Positions 43,019 to 51,945 of a stretch of 64,000 bases of DNA are shown here, in pieces. The stretch covers positions 434,001-498,000 of the forward strand of contig NZ_JAVLVT010000005.1 of the NCBI RefSeq assembly GCF_031628175.1, written 5' to 3'. Position numbers and translations under genes: made by a program. The stretch is from Lipingzhangella_A rawalii. Lineage in GTDB: Bacteria; Actinomycetota; Actinomycetes; Streptosporangiales; Streptosporangiaceae. How positions within the stretch are numbered: position 1 is the first letter of the stretch; each line of letters starts with the position of its first letter. The notes below the pieces were generated by a model that worked only from the letters and a program-made list of their open reading frames with translations, made no database searches and was not told the origin of the DNA.

Positions 43019-43435
43019 GGGTTCCCTCGGATCGAATCGATCGTGCGCGGTGGCCGTCTCCCGGGGAGGGTTCGGTCGGTGCCACCCCTGCCTTCGTGAT
43101 GTTCCCAAACGCGCCGGCGTCCCGCACCTCTCGTCGAGGGTAGCCCGTGCTGGTGGTCTGCTCCGGGGGGCGGTGGTGGTGCCGTTCTGGGGTTCGGTGA
43201 CGTGATGCTTGACGCAGTGACGGCCATCACTTATGTTCGGCCAAAGAACTTGTGTTCGCCTGCCGCACGATTGTGTGTTGTTGGCGAAGTTGGCGTTTTG
43301 GGAACGCGCGCCCCCGTCCCCGAGCGCGGGCGACAGCCGCACGGAGTCGCGCTCTGAGTAGTGCCGGGATCGTTCCCGCCGCCTCGCCCCCTTCGACCTC
43401 GGCCCGTACCCACCCCACACAGTGCAGGAGCGACG
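43019..43435. other. 417-base divergent region between pcaR and the aldehyde dehydrogenase gene
   Basis: No gene is supported. The operator-like palindrome at 43235-43249 and an AT-richer block from about 43220 to 43300 indicate promoters; a further GTTCGCC (43253-43259) lies just downstream. The rest is GC-rich leader. Confidence 0.5.
43235..43249. promoter_or_regulatory. GTTC-N7-GAAC palindrome shared with the pcaI promoter
   Basis: GTTCGGCCAAAGAAC, the same arms and spacing as the site before pcaI, about 190 bases upstream of the aldehyde dehydrogenase start. It ties that gene to the pca regulon. Confidence 0.55.
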
Positions 43436-44902
43436 ATGGCACTCTTCGACACCGACGTCTGGTCCGGACGCATCTTCACCGGAGACTGGACCGTATCCCG
43501 GGGTGGCCACAGCCCCGTCGTCTCCCCAGCCACGGGAGTCGAACTCGGGCGGGTCGGCTTCGCCGACGCCGAGGACGTCAGCACAGCGGCGGCTACAGCG
43601 GCCAGGGTGCACAGCGACTGGGCCGCCACCCCCTACTCCGAGCGGGCGGCCGTCCTGCGCCGGGCCGGTGAGCTTCTCCACGAGCACAGCGCGGAGATCG
43701 CCGACTGGCTCTCTCGGGAAAGCGGTGCGGCCGCGGGAATGGCCGGATTCCAGGTCCGCGTCGCCAGCGCCGAGTGCCAGGAGGCGGCCGCCCTGGCCAG
43801 CCAACCCCACGGCGAGATCCTACGGACCGAGAAACCCCGACTCAGCTTCGCCCGCCAGGTGCCCGCCGGGGTCGTTGGTGTCATCGCCCCGTTCAACGTG
43901 CCACTGATCCTCGGCATCCGCTCCGTGGCGCCGGCCCTCGCCCTGGGTAACTCCGTGCTCCTCAAACCCGACCCCCGCACCGCGGTGTGCGGTGGTGCCG
44001 TCCTGGCGGAGGTGTTCCGGCGAGCCGGCGTTCCGGAGGGGGTGTTCCAGGTGCTGCCCGGCGGGGCGGACGCGGGAGCACGGCTGGTCACCGACCCGAA
44101 CGTGCGCATCATCTCCTTCACCGGGTCCACCGAGGCCGGGCGGAAGGTCGGCGAGCTCGCCGGGCGGCACCTCAAACGTGCGCATCTGGAACTGGGGGGA
44201 AACTCGCCACTGGTCGTCCTCGACGACGTCGACATCGACGCCGCGGTGGCCAACGGGGCCTGGGGGTCCTTCCTGCACCAAGGACAGATCTGCATGACCT
44301 CCGGACGGCACCTCGTGCACGAGCGCATCGTCGAGGACTACGTCGAAGCCCTGGCTGCCAAGGCCGACGCGTTGCCGGTCGGCGATCCGAGCGACACGAC
44401 GACGGGCGCGGCCCTCGGGCCGATCATCGACACCGGCCAGCGGGACCGGATTCACGCGATGGTGACCGGCAGTGTGCAGGCAGGCGCACGCCTCGCAGCC
44501 GGCGGCACCTACGAGGACCTGTTCTACCGGCCCACCGTGCTTGCCGAGAACGGCACCGACAGTCCTGCCTACGCCCAGGAAGTCTTCGGCCCGGTCGCCC
44601 CGGTGCTGAGCTTCTCCTCCCTCGACGAGCTGGCCGATCTCGCCGCCAGCGGACCCTACGGCCTGTCCCTGGGTGTTCTTACCCGCAACCCGATGCGTGG
44701 GCTCGAACTCGCCGACCGGATCCCCAGCGGAATCGTGCACATCAACGACCAGACCGTGGACGACGAAGCCGTGGCCCCCTTCGGCGGACTCGGCGCCTCC
44801 GGAACCGGGTCCCGACTGGGCGGCACCCGGGCCAACCTCGACGCGTTCACCGAGACCCAATGGGTCACCATGCAGGCCGAACCCGCCAGTCATCCCTTCT
44901 GA
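43436..44902 (+). CDS. Aromatic aldehyde dehydrogenase (benzaldehyde/vanillin type)
   Basis: 488 residues of NAD(P)-dependent ALDH fold. The catalytic Cys286 lies in GQICMTSGR and the general base Glu252 in LELGGNSPLVVLDD; VIAPFNVPLILGIRSVAPALALGNSVLLKPDP is the coenzyme-binding block. The QICM context and the DQTVDDEAVAPFGG tail resemble benzaldehyde and vanillin dehydrogenases. It would oxidise aldehydes to aromatic acids that feed protocatechuate. AGGAGCGACG precedes ATG 43436. Co-regulation with pca is suggested by the shared palindrome. Confidence 0.85.
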   Translation: MALFDTDVWSGRIFTGDWTVSRGGHSPVVSPATGVELGRVGFADAEDVSTAAATAARVHSDWAATPYSERAAVLRRAGELLHEHSAEIADWLSRESGAAAGMAGFQVRVASAECQEAAALASQPHGEILRTEKPRLSFARQVPAGVVGVIAPFNVPLILGIRSVAPALALGNSVLLKPDPRTAVCGGAVLAEVFRRAGVPEGVFQVLPGGADAGARLVTDPNVRIISFTGSTEAGRKVGELAGRHLKRAHLELGGNSPLVVLDDVDIDAAVANGAWGSFLHQGQICMTSGRHLVHERIVEDYVEALAAKADALPVGDPSDTTTGAALGPIIDTGQRDRIHAMVTGSVQAGARLAAGGTYEDLFYRPTVLAENGTDSPAYAQEVFGPVAPVLSFSSLDELADLAASGPYGLSLGVLTRNPMRGLELADRIPSGIVHINDQTVDDEAVAPFGGLGASGTGSRLGGTRANLDAFTETQWVTMQAEPASHPF

Positions 44903-45098
44903 GGTGCGCCGCGGCGCCCGTATCCGCGTGCACCGCTCCGTGCGCGTGTGGCCAGCGCGCCTCCCTGATGGCCTGGAGCCTGTTCCCGAGGGTGACGGGC
45001 GGATAGTCTGCCCGGGCATCGAGACGTGGTGCCGGTGAAGCTGTCGATGTCGCCGGCACCGACAGCGCGGGAGCCAGGGCGGTTACGGAGGTAGCACT

Positions 45099-46175
45099 GT
45101 GCATGCTGACCATGCGGGGAATGTCGCCACCGCGGGACCCACCAACAGCCTGTTGGACGTCCCCGGGATCCGAGTCGGGCACCACAGCGCGCACGACGCC
45201 GGCCGGCTCACGGGCACCACGGTGGTGCTCGCGCCACCGGGTGGGGCCATCGGCGGTGTGGACGTACGTGGTGGTGGCCCCGGAACACACGAGACCGATC
45301 TCCTCGACCCGCGTAACGCCGTGGACCGGGTGAACGCGATCGCGCTCTGCGGAGGCAGCGCCTTCGGCCTGGTTGCGGCGCACGGTATCGCCGAGCGCCT
45401 CGCCGAACACGGCGAAGGGGTGCGAGTTGGCTCCGAGACGGGCATGGTCGTGCCCATCGTCCCCGCGGCGGCGCTGTTCGACCTGGGACGCGGCGGTGGC
45501 ACCACCCCCACCTCCCGCCCGGACCAGGAGTTCGGTGCCCGCGCCTACGACGCGGCCGTGGACCCCGACACCAGTGCCGTACTCACCCGGGGCAGTGTCG
45601 GCGCCGGCACCGGGGCGGTCACCGGTGCCCTCAAGGGTGGACTCGGAACCGCCAGCGCCGTCCTTGAGGACGGCAGTACGGTCGCCGCGTTGGCAGTCGT
45701 CAACGCGGCTGGATCCGTTCTCGATCCGGCCACGGGCGAACTGTACGGTCAACGCCACCTGCTCGACACCGACCCCAGGCCGGCACGACCAGCCGCCGAG
45801 GAACTCGCGGAACACACCGAGCGGATAGCGCGTACCCCGACCGTGTCCCTGAACACCACCCTCGGTGTCATCGCAACCGACGCCTCGTTGCCCAAAGCAC
45901 GGTGTGCCAAGGTCGCCGGGGTTGCCCACGACGGCCTTGCCCGTGCGATCCGGCCGGTGCACTCCATGTACGACGGAGACACGGTGTTCTGCCTGGCCAC
46001 TGGAGTCCGCCCCGAACCCGGGCAGGGCGCCCTGCACCGCCTGCTCACCGTGGCGGCGGACTGCATGACCCGGGCTGTCGTCGACGGGGTCCTCAGCGCA
46101 ACCTCGGTACGTACCCCCGCCGGCCGGTGGGACAGCTACGCGGACGCGTTCCCCAGTGCCGTATCACTGGCCTAG
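45099..46175 (+). CDS. P1-family peptidase (DmpA/L-aminopeptidase-D-esterase type)
   Basis: 358 residues. Family S58 features: NSLLDVPGIRVGHHS at the start, DLLDPRNAVDRVNAIALCGGSAFGL, GVRVGSETGMVVPIVPAAALFDL, GSVGAGTGAVTGALKGGLGTASAVL and TVSLNTTLGVIATDA, the region where the chain autocleaves and creates the N-terminal nucleophile. Members cut N-terminal or beta-amino acids from small peptides. GTG 45099 follows GGAGG. A TAGTCT at about 45003 is a possible -10. Not obviously part of the pca regulon. Confidence 0.88.
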   Translation: MHADHAGNVATAGPTNSLLDVPGIRVGHHSAHDAGRLTGTTVVLAPPGGAIGGVDVRGGGPGTHETDLLDPRNAVDRVNAIALCGGSAFGLVAAHGIAERLAEHGEGVRVGSETGMVVPIVPAAALFDLGRGGGTTPTSRPDQEFGARAYDAAVDPDTSAVLTRGSVGAGTGAVTGALKGGLGTASAVLEDGSTVAALAVVNAAGSVLDPATGELYGQRHLLDTDPRPARPAAEELAEHTERIARTPTVSLNTTLGVIATDASLPKARCAKVAGVAHDGLARAIRPVHSMYDGDTVFCLATGVRPEPGQGALHRLLTVAADCMTRAVVDGVLSATSVRTPAGRWDSYADAFPSAVSLA

Positions 46176-46448
46176 TTCGGTGGTGCAGGGCATGACGGTT
46201 CCACCCCGCGGACCGCACAGGGGGCCGGGCCTGCCCTCGGGTGGCGGGGAATGCACCCCGGGCGCGGTGTCCGACCCCGCCCGCGCCCGCATTGACCTCT
46301 CCTGGGTCCACGCACTGGGGGTCGTCTCCCAGGCACCAGAAGCGCCACCCCATACACGTACCCCGGTACCGGCCAGGGCCACGTACCACCCCCGGAGGCG
46401 GCCCCGGAGATGGTGTGTGCGCTTCGCGTAGCCCCGAGACTGGAGACG

Positions 46449-47189
46449 ATGCCTTACCGACACGTGACGTACCGTACCGACAACTCGGACCTCGCGCCCG
46501 GGGTGGTGTTGCGCTCCGCCCCGGGGCATCCGGGATTCCCGGTTCGGCTTGCCAGCGAGCTCCTGTTGCGTGCCCGGGAGTATCTGGGATCGGATCCGTT
46601 GCATCTCTGGGATCCCTGCTGTGGCAGCGGCTATCTACTCACGGTGCTTGCTCTGGCCCAGCGTCGGCACGTGGCCAGTGTGTTCGCCTCCGACATCGAC
46701 AGGGACGCCCTGGGGCTGGCCACCCAGAACCTGGCCCTACTCGCCGACGACGGCCTGGAACAGCGGGCTCGAGCGCTCCAACATGACGCGGATCGTTTGG
46801 GAAAGCCGAGCTTGATGGAACGCGCCCGGGCCGCGCACCGACTCGCCGCCCTGCGCGCGGCCACCGGCGGTGCCGTTCCGTATGCACTGCGGCCCCAGGA
46901 TGTGTTCGCGCCCGAGACCACGCCGGCCGCGGTGGATGTGGTCTGCACGGACGTCCCCTATGGGACACTCACGGATTGGTCCGGAGCGGTTCCGAACCCA
47001 CAGGCGCCCATTCGGGGACTGGTGCGCCAGCTCGCACACACGGTGCCGCCGCACGCGGTACTGGTTGTGGTCGCACGCACGCGCAAGATCGTGCTACCGC
47101 CGGCCCTCCAGCCGCTCCAGCGCGTTCGTCTCGGAGCCCGAGCGGCGGTACTGGTGCGGGCTGGTGACGCGGCGGAAACACTCGACTGA
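46449..47189 (+). CDS. AviRa-like 23S rRNA (guanine) methyltransferase
   Basis: 246 residues. SAM-binding motif DPCCGSGYLLTVLALA (from residue 55), ASDIDRDALGLATQNL as the second SAM motif and VVCTDVPYGTLTDW as the catalytic NPPY-like motif. The opening YRHVTYRTD with GVVLRSAPGHPGFPVRLA matches AviRa, the rRNA methyltransferase that gives avilamycin resistance. Relatives are also common in actinomycetes with no orthosomycin cluster, so a housekeeping or intrinsic-resistance role is as likely. ATG 46449 is preceded by GGAGACG; an upstream frame extension is not supported. Confidence 0.8.
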   Translation: MPYRHVTYRTDNSDLAPGVVLRSAPGHPGFPVRLASELLLRAREYLGSDPLHLWDPCCGSGYLLTVLALAQRRHVASVFASDIDRDALGLATQNLALLADDGLEQRARALQHDADRLGKPSLMERARAAHRLAALRAATGGAVPYALRPQDVFAPETTPAAVDVVCTDVPYGTLTDWSGAVPNPQAPIRGLVRQLAHTVPPHAVLVVVARTRKIVLPPALQPLQRVRLGARAAVLVRAGDAAETLD

Positions 47190-47236
47190 GCCCGCCCCAG
47201 CATCGGAGTGACGCGTCCACCCCGGCCGGGGTCCGT

Positions 47237-47242
47237 TAGCCT
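47237..47242 (+). promoter_or_regulatory. -10 element (TAGCCT) of the reductase gene
   Basis: Ends 7 bases before ATG 47250; no ribosome-binding site precedes that ATG. Leaderless arrangement. Confidence 0.4.
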
Positions 47243-47249
47243 GGCCGGC

Positions 47250-47951
47250 ATGACAGCCCCTCAGGACCGGCCGTACACGATTCTCAGCTGCGCCATGTCG
47301 GTCGACGGTCGCATCGACGACGCCACCGAGCAGCGGCTGCGGTTGTCCTCGCCAGCGGATTTCGCTCGCGTCGACGAGATCCGTGCCGGATGTGACGCGA
47401 TTCTGGTAGGTGCCGAGACCGTTCGGCGAGACAACCCCCGCCTGGTCACCCGGTCCGAGGAGCTCAGGGAGCGGCGTCGCGCCGAAGGACGCACCGCCGA
47501 CCTGATCAAGGCCACCATCACGACCAGTGGACAGATCGCCCCCGACTCCCGCTTTCTGACGACAGGTGACGCCCCCCGCATCGTCTATACGGGCGGCGTC
47601 GCCCACAGTGCGACGGCGGCGCGCCTCTCGCACCTACCGGATGTCACCGTGGTGGACGTGGGGGATCCCCCGAATGTCACCGCGGTCGCCAGCGACCTGC
47701 TGGCACGGGGCGTCCACAGACTCATCGTCGAGGGCGGGGGAGCGATCCACACCGCGTTTCTCACCCACGGGCTCGCGGACGAGCTGCGCCTGGCCGTGGC
47801 GCCCTTCTTCATCGGGGACGACACGGCCCCTACCTTTGCCCGCCCCGGAAGCTACCCCCACGACGCAACCAATCCGATGACACTGATCGAGGTCGAGCAA
47901 CTGGATGGGGTGGTCGCATTGCACTACCTGTTGTCCGGAGCGCGGCAGTGA
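47250..47951 (+). CDS. RibD C-terminal-type pyrimidine reductase (dihydrofolate reductase fold)
   Basis: 233 residues: RPYTILSCAMSVDGRID (start of the RibD C-terminal fold), GCDAILVGAETVRRDNPRL, and RLIVEGGGAIHTAFLTHGLADELRL. Such reductases reduce the ribosylamino-pyrimidinone of riboflavin synthesis or related nucleotides using NADPH. It lacks a deaminase domain; a separate deaminase gene overlaps its end (GTGA). Together they form a split RibD in the order reductase-deaminase, opposite to the fused RibD domain order. Confidence 0.85.
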   Translation: MTAPQDRPYTILSCAMSVDGRIDDATEQRLRLSSPADFARVDEIRAGCDAILVGAETVRRDNPRLVTRSEELRERRRAEGRTADLIKATITTSGQIAPDSRFLTTGDAPRIVYTGGVAHSATAARLSHLPDVTVVDVGDPPNVTAVASDLLARGVHRLIVEGGGAIHTAFLTHGLADELRLAVAPFFIGDDTAPTFARPGSYPHDATNPMTLIEVEQLDGVVALHYLLSGARQ

Positions 47952-48466
47952 ACGGCGACGTTCGCGGTGCCGCGACAGCAGACGAGGTCGCCTGGCTGCA
48001 CATGGCTTGCCGCCTGGCGTTCGCCAGCCCGCCATCCCCGACGGCGTTCCGGGTGGGTTGTGTGATCATCGACGCTGATGGGCGGCTCCTCAGCCAGGGC
48101 TACTCCCGACAGCACGATCCCCACGACCATGCCGAAGAGGCTGCCCTCGCGGCGATCACCCCCAACGATGCCCGGCTGCGCTCGGCAACATTGATCAGCT
48201 CACTGGAGCCCTGTGTCGCTCGCGCCTCCCGACCGCGGGGGTGTGCCCTCCTGATCGCCGACACTCCGATTCCACGCATCGTGTACGCCTGGCGGGAACC
48301 CACACTGTTCACCGCCGGTGGTGGAGCCGAATTCCTGGAGCGCCAAGGGCGCACGGTTGTCGAGGTGTCCCGGCTCGCCGCGGAGGCGCGTACACCCAAC
48401 GACGGTCTACTGCGCGCGCCGCGCCCGGACCACGTCTCCCAGCCCTTGCCAGTTGCGGATGGGTGA
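47948..48466 (+). CDS. Cytidine/riboflavin-type deaminase
   Basis: 172 residues. Zinc site of the cytidine deaminase fold: His61-Ala-Glu63 and Pro88-Cys89 with Cys99 (SLEPCVARASRPRGC). The C89-Cys99 spacing is one residue longer than in classic RibD. It starts at GTG 47948, overlapping the reductase stop, so the two are co-translated and probably act in sequence on a pyrimidine intermediate, in riboflavin or a related specialised pathway. No other rib genes are nearby. Confidence 0.85.
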   Translation: MNGDVRGAATADEVAWLHMACRLAFASPPSPTAFRVGCVIIDADGRLLSQGYSRQHDPHDHAEEAALAAITPNDARLRSATLISSLEPCVARASRPRGCALLIADTPIPRIVYAWREPTLFTAGGGAEFLERQGRTVVEVSRLAAEARTPNDGLLRAPRPDHVSQPLPVADG

Positions 48467-48498
48467 CGGGTAGCTGCGGGAGGGCGCGTGCGGACCGG

Positions 48499-49020
48499 TC
48501 AGTTTTCGGTGTCGTCGGTGCCGTGACCCGAGCCTGCATGGTTCTCTTCCGCGTGGGCGTCATCGACGTCCGTGCCCGTCGTCTCGTCAAAGTCCCGCAG
48601 CAGGGTTGCCGAGCCGGGCTGCTCCGGATCGTCACTGACCCCGATCTCCGACAGTCGCCAGTCGTGCCCGGCCACCCGCATACTCTCGCCGAGCGTGAGG
48701 GTGTGCTCACCCGACTGCCCGTCCTCCTCCACCAGGAAGGTGACCGAGGGCTCAGGGCCGTCCCCGTAGTCCGAGACCTGCACCATGGCGGTACCGTCAG
48801 TGCCCTCCACCGAGGTGGGGACCCCTTCATCCAGCTGGACCCGGTCGGGCTGTTCCCCCAACACCGGGGCCGTGGCCGTCTCGGACGCCATGTCTGCCTC
48901 GGTCGCCGTCCCCGTGGAGCAGGCGCCGAGAAGGATAAGGGTCAGGCAGATACTGCCAACTGTGGCGACGGCTGCGCGGGCGGTAGCAACACGATTGCGC
49001 GCACGTGTTCGGACAGCCAT
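48499..49020 (-). CDS. Hypothetical lipoprotein
   Basis: 173 residues. Signal peptide with lipobox LLGAC (Cys34), then an acidic domain: QPDRVQLDEGVPTSVEGTDG, SVTFLVEEDGQSGEHTLTLGESMRVAGHDWRLSEIGV, ending in a low-complexity Asp/Glu/His tail. I do not recognise a characterised family. The middle looks like a single beta-sandwich. It is divergent from leuS. Confidence 0.75.
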   Translation of the reverse strand: MAVRTRARNRVATARAAVATVGSICLTLILLGACSTGTATEADMASETATAPVLGEQPDRVQLDEGVPTSVEGTDGTAMVQVSDYGDGPEPSVTFLVEEDGQSGEHTLTLGESMRVAGHDWRLSEIGVSDDPEQPGSATLLRDFDETTGTDVDDAHAEENHAGSGHGTDDTEN

Positions 49021-49409
49021 GGGACGTGGACTCTTTCTGCTGGTGTCTCTGCTACGGGCAGGTACGTTGGTACGTGCCGGTCAGGGCCAGGCCACATGAG
49101 CGCACGCGCCGGCACCACGGGGCCAGCCGCCCTGCGACTGCCGCCGTTTGCGGTCATTCTCCCATCCCCGGGAAACACGCGGGGACGCTCCCCGGGAATC
49201 GGCGTGGCAGAGTTTGGGCCCCCCGGTGTCGTGGGCGGTGCCACGTGCGTCCGCTCGCCTGTCGAGGAAGGTAACCTGGGACGACAGACTCCCGCGGCAT
49301 GGTGGCGCGCACCCGTCGGTTTCACACCCCGGGGAGGCCGCAGCGCGCCCCGAGGCGGGCAGGGTAGTGGTGTCGTGGATCCCCCAAGGTGAACTGGTAG
49401 AGGACGTCG
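49021..49409. other. 389-base divergent intergenic region upstream of leuS
   Basis: No gene is supported in either direction. Two copies of TCCCCGGGA (49165-49173, 49189-49197) surround a GC-rich stretch. GGGCGGTGCCACG (about 49237-49249) vaguely recalls a T-box core but has no convincing stem I, so it is not called. It must hold promoters for the lipoprotein gene and leuS. Confidence 0.4.
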
Positions 49410-51905
49410 ATGACAGTGGCAGGTGAAGACCAGGCGGTGGGTGACGTCCAGGACGTCCGTTCCCTCCAGGACAAGTGGCGCAGGCGCTGGGACGAGCAGA
49501 ACCCGTTCCGCGCCAGTGAGGACCCCGCTGACGACCGTCCGCGCCGCTATGTCCTCGACATGTTCCCGTATCCTTCCGGGGACCTGCACATGGGGCACGC
49601 TGAGGCTTTCGCCATGGGCGACGTCATCGCCCGGTACCGGTTCCAGCTCGGAGAGAATGTCCTCCACCCCATTGGCTGGGACTCCTTCGGGTTGCCAGCC
49701 GAGAACGCGGCCATCCGCCACGGGAACCATCCGGCAGACTGGACCTACGCAAACATCGAAACGCAGGCCGAGTCCTTCCGACGCTACGGCATCGCCTTCG
49801 ACTGGAGCCGGCGACTGCACACCAGTGACCCGGAGTACTACACGTGGAACCAGTGGCTGTTCCTGCGCATGTTCGAGCGGGGGCTCGCCTACCGCAAGGA
49901 CGGCCAGGTGAACTGGTGCCCCCAGGACCAGACGGTCCTGGCCAACGAACAGGTGGTTCAGGGCCGCTGTGAACGCTGCTCGGCGGAGGTGATCCAGCGC
50001 AGCCTGCCCCAGTGGTACTTCCGGATCACCGACTATGCTGACCGGCTGCTGGAGGATATGGACCAGCTGGAGGGCAACTGGCCGGATCGGGTGCTGCTGA
50101 TGCAGCGCAACTGGATCGGGCGGTCCGAAGGCGCCGATGTCGCCTTCACGATCGAAGGGCGCGATGAGCCCGTCACCGTGTTCACCACGCGCCCGGACAC
50201 CCTCTACGGCGCGACCTTCTTCGTGGTGGCTGCCGACGCGGCTCTCGCCGAGGAGCTGTGCACTCCGGATCGGCGCCATGAGCTGGAGGAGTATCGCCAG
50301 CAGGTTGCCAAGCTCACCGATATCGAGCGCCAGTCCACCGAACGCCCCAAGACCGGGGTGTTTCTGGGACGCTACGCCACCAATCCGGTGACCGGCGAAC
50401 AGATCCCGGTGTGGGCGGCGGACTATGTGCTCGCCGACTACGGACACGGCGCCATCATGGCCGTGCCCGCTCACGACCAGCGGGATTTGGACTTTGCCCG
50501 GGCGTGCGACCTGCCGGTCCGCATGGTGGTGGACACGGGGGAGGGGGACCCAGCGGAGACCGGCGTCGCCACCACCGGTGAGGGCACCCTCGTCAACTCC
50601 GGCCCACTCGATGGCCTTTCCCCCTCCGAGGCGATCCCCCGCATCATCGAGATCCTCGCTGAGCGAGGGACCGGGGCGGCGTCGGTCAACTACCGGCTGC
50701 GTGACTGGCTGGTGTCCCGGCAGCGGTTCTGGGGAACCCCGATTCCGATCGTGCACTGTGCGGCCTGTGGTGAGGTGCCGGTACCGGACGAGGAGCTGCC
50801 CGTGCGGCTTCCGGACAGCCTACGCGGTGCGGACCTGGCGCCCCGCGGAGTGTCGCCGCTGGCCACCGCCACCGAATGGATGAACGTCTCCTGCCCCAAG
50901 TGCGGTGGGGAGGCCACTCGCGACACCGACACCATGGACACCTTCGTGGACTCGTCCTGGTATCCGTGGCGGTACTGCTCGCCAAACCTCGACACCGCTC
51001 CCTTCGACAGGGACAAAGTGGCCCAGTGGGGCCCGGTCGACCAGTACGTGGGCGGTGTCGAACATGCGATCCTGCATCTGCTCTACGCCCGGTTCGTCAC
51101 CAAGGTCCTGTACGACATGGCGATGGTGCCGTTCACGGAGCCCTTCACCCGGTTGCTGAACCAGGGGCAGGTCATCAATCAGGGCAAAGCGATGTCGAAG
51201 TCTCTGGGCAACGGTGTCGACCTCGGAGCCGAGATCGACGCCTACGGTGTGGACGCGGTGCGACTCACCGTCGTGTTCGCCGGCCCCCCCGAAGAGGACA
51301 TCGACTGGGCTGACGTTTCTCCCGGAGCCTCGCTTCGGTTTCTCAACCGTGCCTTGCGGGTGATGACCGAGGCGGGAGCCGCCTCGGCTCCCGGCGCGGA
51401 CCCCAGCACCGGGGACCTGGGCTTGCGTAAGACGACACACCAGAGCCTGGACAAGATTGCCACAGCCGTGGAGAACTTCCGGTTCAACGTGGCCGTGGCA
51501 CGTGTCATGGAGCTGGTCACCGCCACCCGTAAGGCCATCGACAGTGGCCCGGGGGCCGCAGATCCAGCCGTGCGGGAGGCGGCCGAGTGTATCGCGGTCA
51601 CTCTGTCGCTGGTCGCCCCCTACGTCGCCGAGGAGGGCTGGGAGCGCCTCGGGCACACAGGATCGGTCGTGATCGGCAACTGGCCCACTGTGGACCCGGA
51701 GCTGCTGGTGGAGGAGACCGTGACTTGTGTGGTCCAGGTGGCGAACAAGGTACGCGACAAGCTCGAGGTTCCTCCGGACATCACGGAGGAGGAGCTGCAC
51801 CGTCGCGCCCTCGACTCGTCGCGGGTCCGTTCCTTCCTCGGGGACCGGGAGATACGCAAGGTCGTCGTGCGGCCGCCGAAACTGGTTAATATCGTTCCAG
51901 GTTGA
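49410..51905 (+). CDS. leuS: Leucyl-tRNA synthetase
   Basis: 831 residues, class Ia synthetase. HIGH motif as HMGH in DLHMGHAEAFAMGDV, the editing domain (about 225-415, TTRPDTLYGATFFVVAAD and PAHDQRD with catalytic Asp), zinc-like CxxC pairs (CAACG and CPKCGG), and KMSKS as KAMSKSLGNGVD. The C-terminal anticodon and LeuS-C domains end at IRKVVVRPPKLVNIV. GAGGA precedes ATG 49410. Slightly shorter than the E. coli enzyme, normal for actinobacteria. Confidence 0.97.
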   Translation: MTVAGEDQAVGDVQDVRSLQDKWRRRWDEQNPFRASEDPADDRPRRYVLDMFPYPSGDLHMGHAEAFAMGDVIARYRFQLGENVLHPIGWDSFGLPAENAAIRHGNHPADWTYANIETQAESFRRYGIAFDWSRRLHTSDPEYYTWNQWLFLRMFERGLAYRKDGQVNWCPQDQTVLANEQVVQGRCERCSAEVIQRSLPQWYFRITDYADRLLEDMDQLEGNWPDRVLLMQRNWIGRSEGADVAFTIEGRDEPVTVFTTRPDTLYGATFFVVAADAALAEELCTPDRRHELEEYRQQVAKLTDIERQSTERPKTGVFLGRYATNPVTGEQIPVWAADYVLADYGHGAIMAVPAHDQRDLDFARACDLPVRMVVDTGEGDPAETGVATTGEGTLVNSGPLDGLSPSEAIPRIIEILAERGTGAASVNYRLRDWLVSRQRFWGTPIPIVHCAACGEVPVPDEELPVRLPDSLRGADLAPRGVSPLATATEWMNVSCPKCGGEATRDTDTMDTFVDSSWYPWRYCSPNLDTAPFDRDKVAQWGPVDQYVGGVEHAILHLLYARFVTKVLYDMAMVPFTEPFTRLLNQGQVINQGKAMSKSLGNGVDLGAEIDAYGVDAVRLTVVFAGPPEEDIDWADVSPGASLRFLNRALRVMTEAGAASAPGADPSTGDLGLRKTTHQSLDKIATAVENFRFNVAVARVMELVTATRKAIDSGPGAADPAVREAAECIAVTLSLVAPYVAEEGWERLGHTGSVVIGNWPTVDPELLVEETVTCVVQVANKVRDKLEVPPDITEEELHRRALDSSRVRSFLGDREIRKVVVRPPKLVNIVPG

Positions 51906-51945
51906 GTGATCGTTGCCTGGCGTACCGCCGTTCGGGAAGCCCCAC

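Noticed and set aside
46449..48466. Orthosomycin (avilamycin-type) biosynthetic cluster
   Set aside because: Only the resistance-like methyltransferase is present; there are no polyketide, sugar or orthoester oxygenase genes.
49230..49270. T-box-like core (GGGCGGTGCCACG) upstream of leuS
   Set aside because: The match to the T-box antiterminator sequence is partial and no stem I with a Leu specifier could be found.
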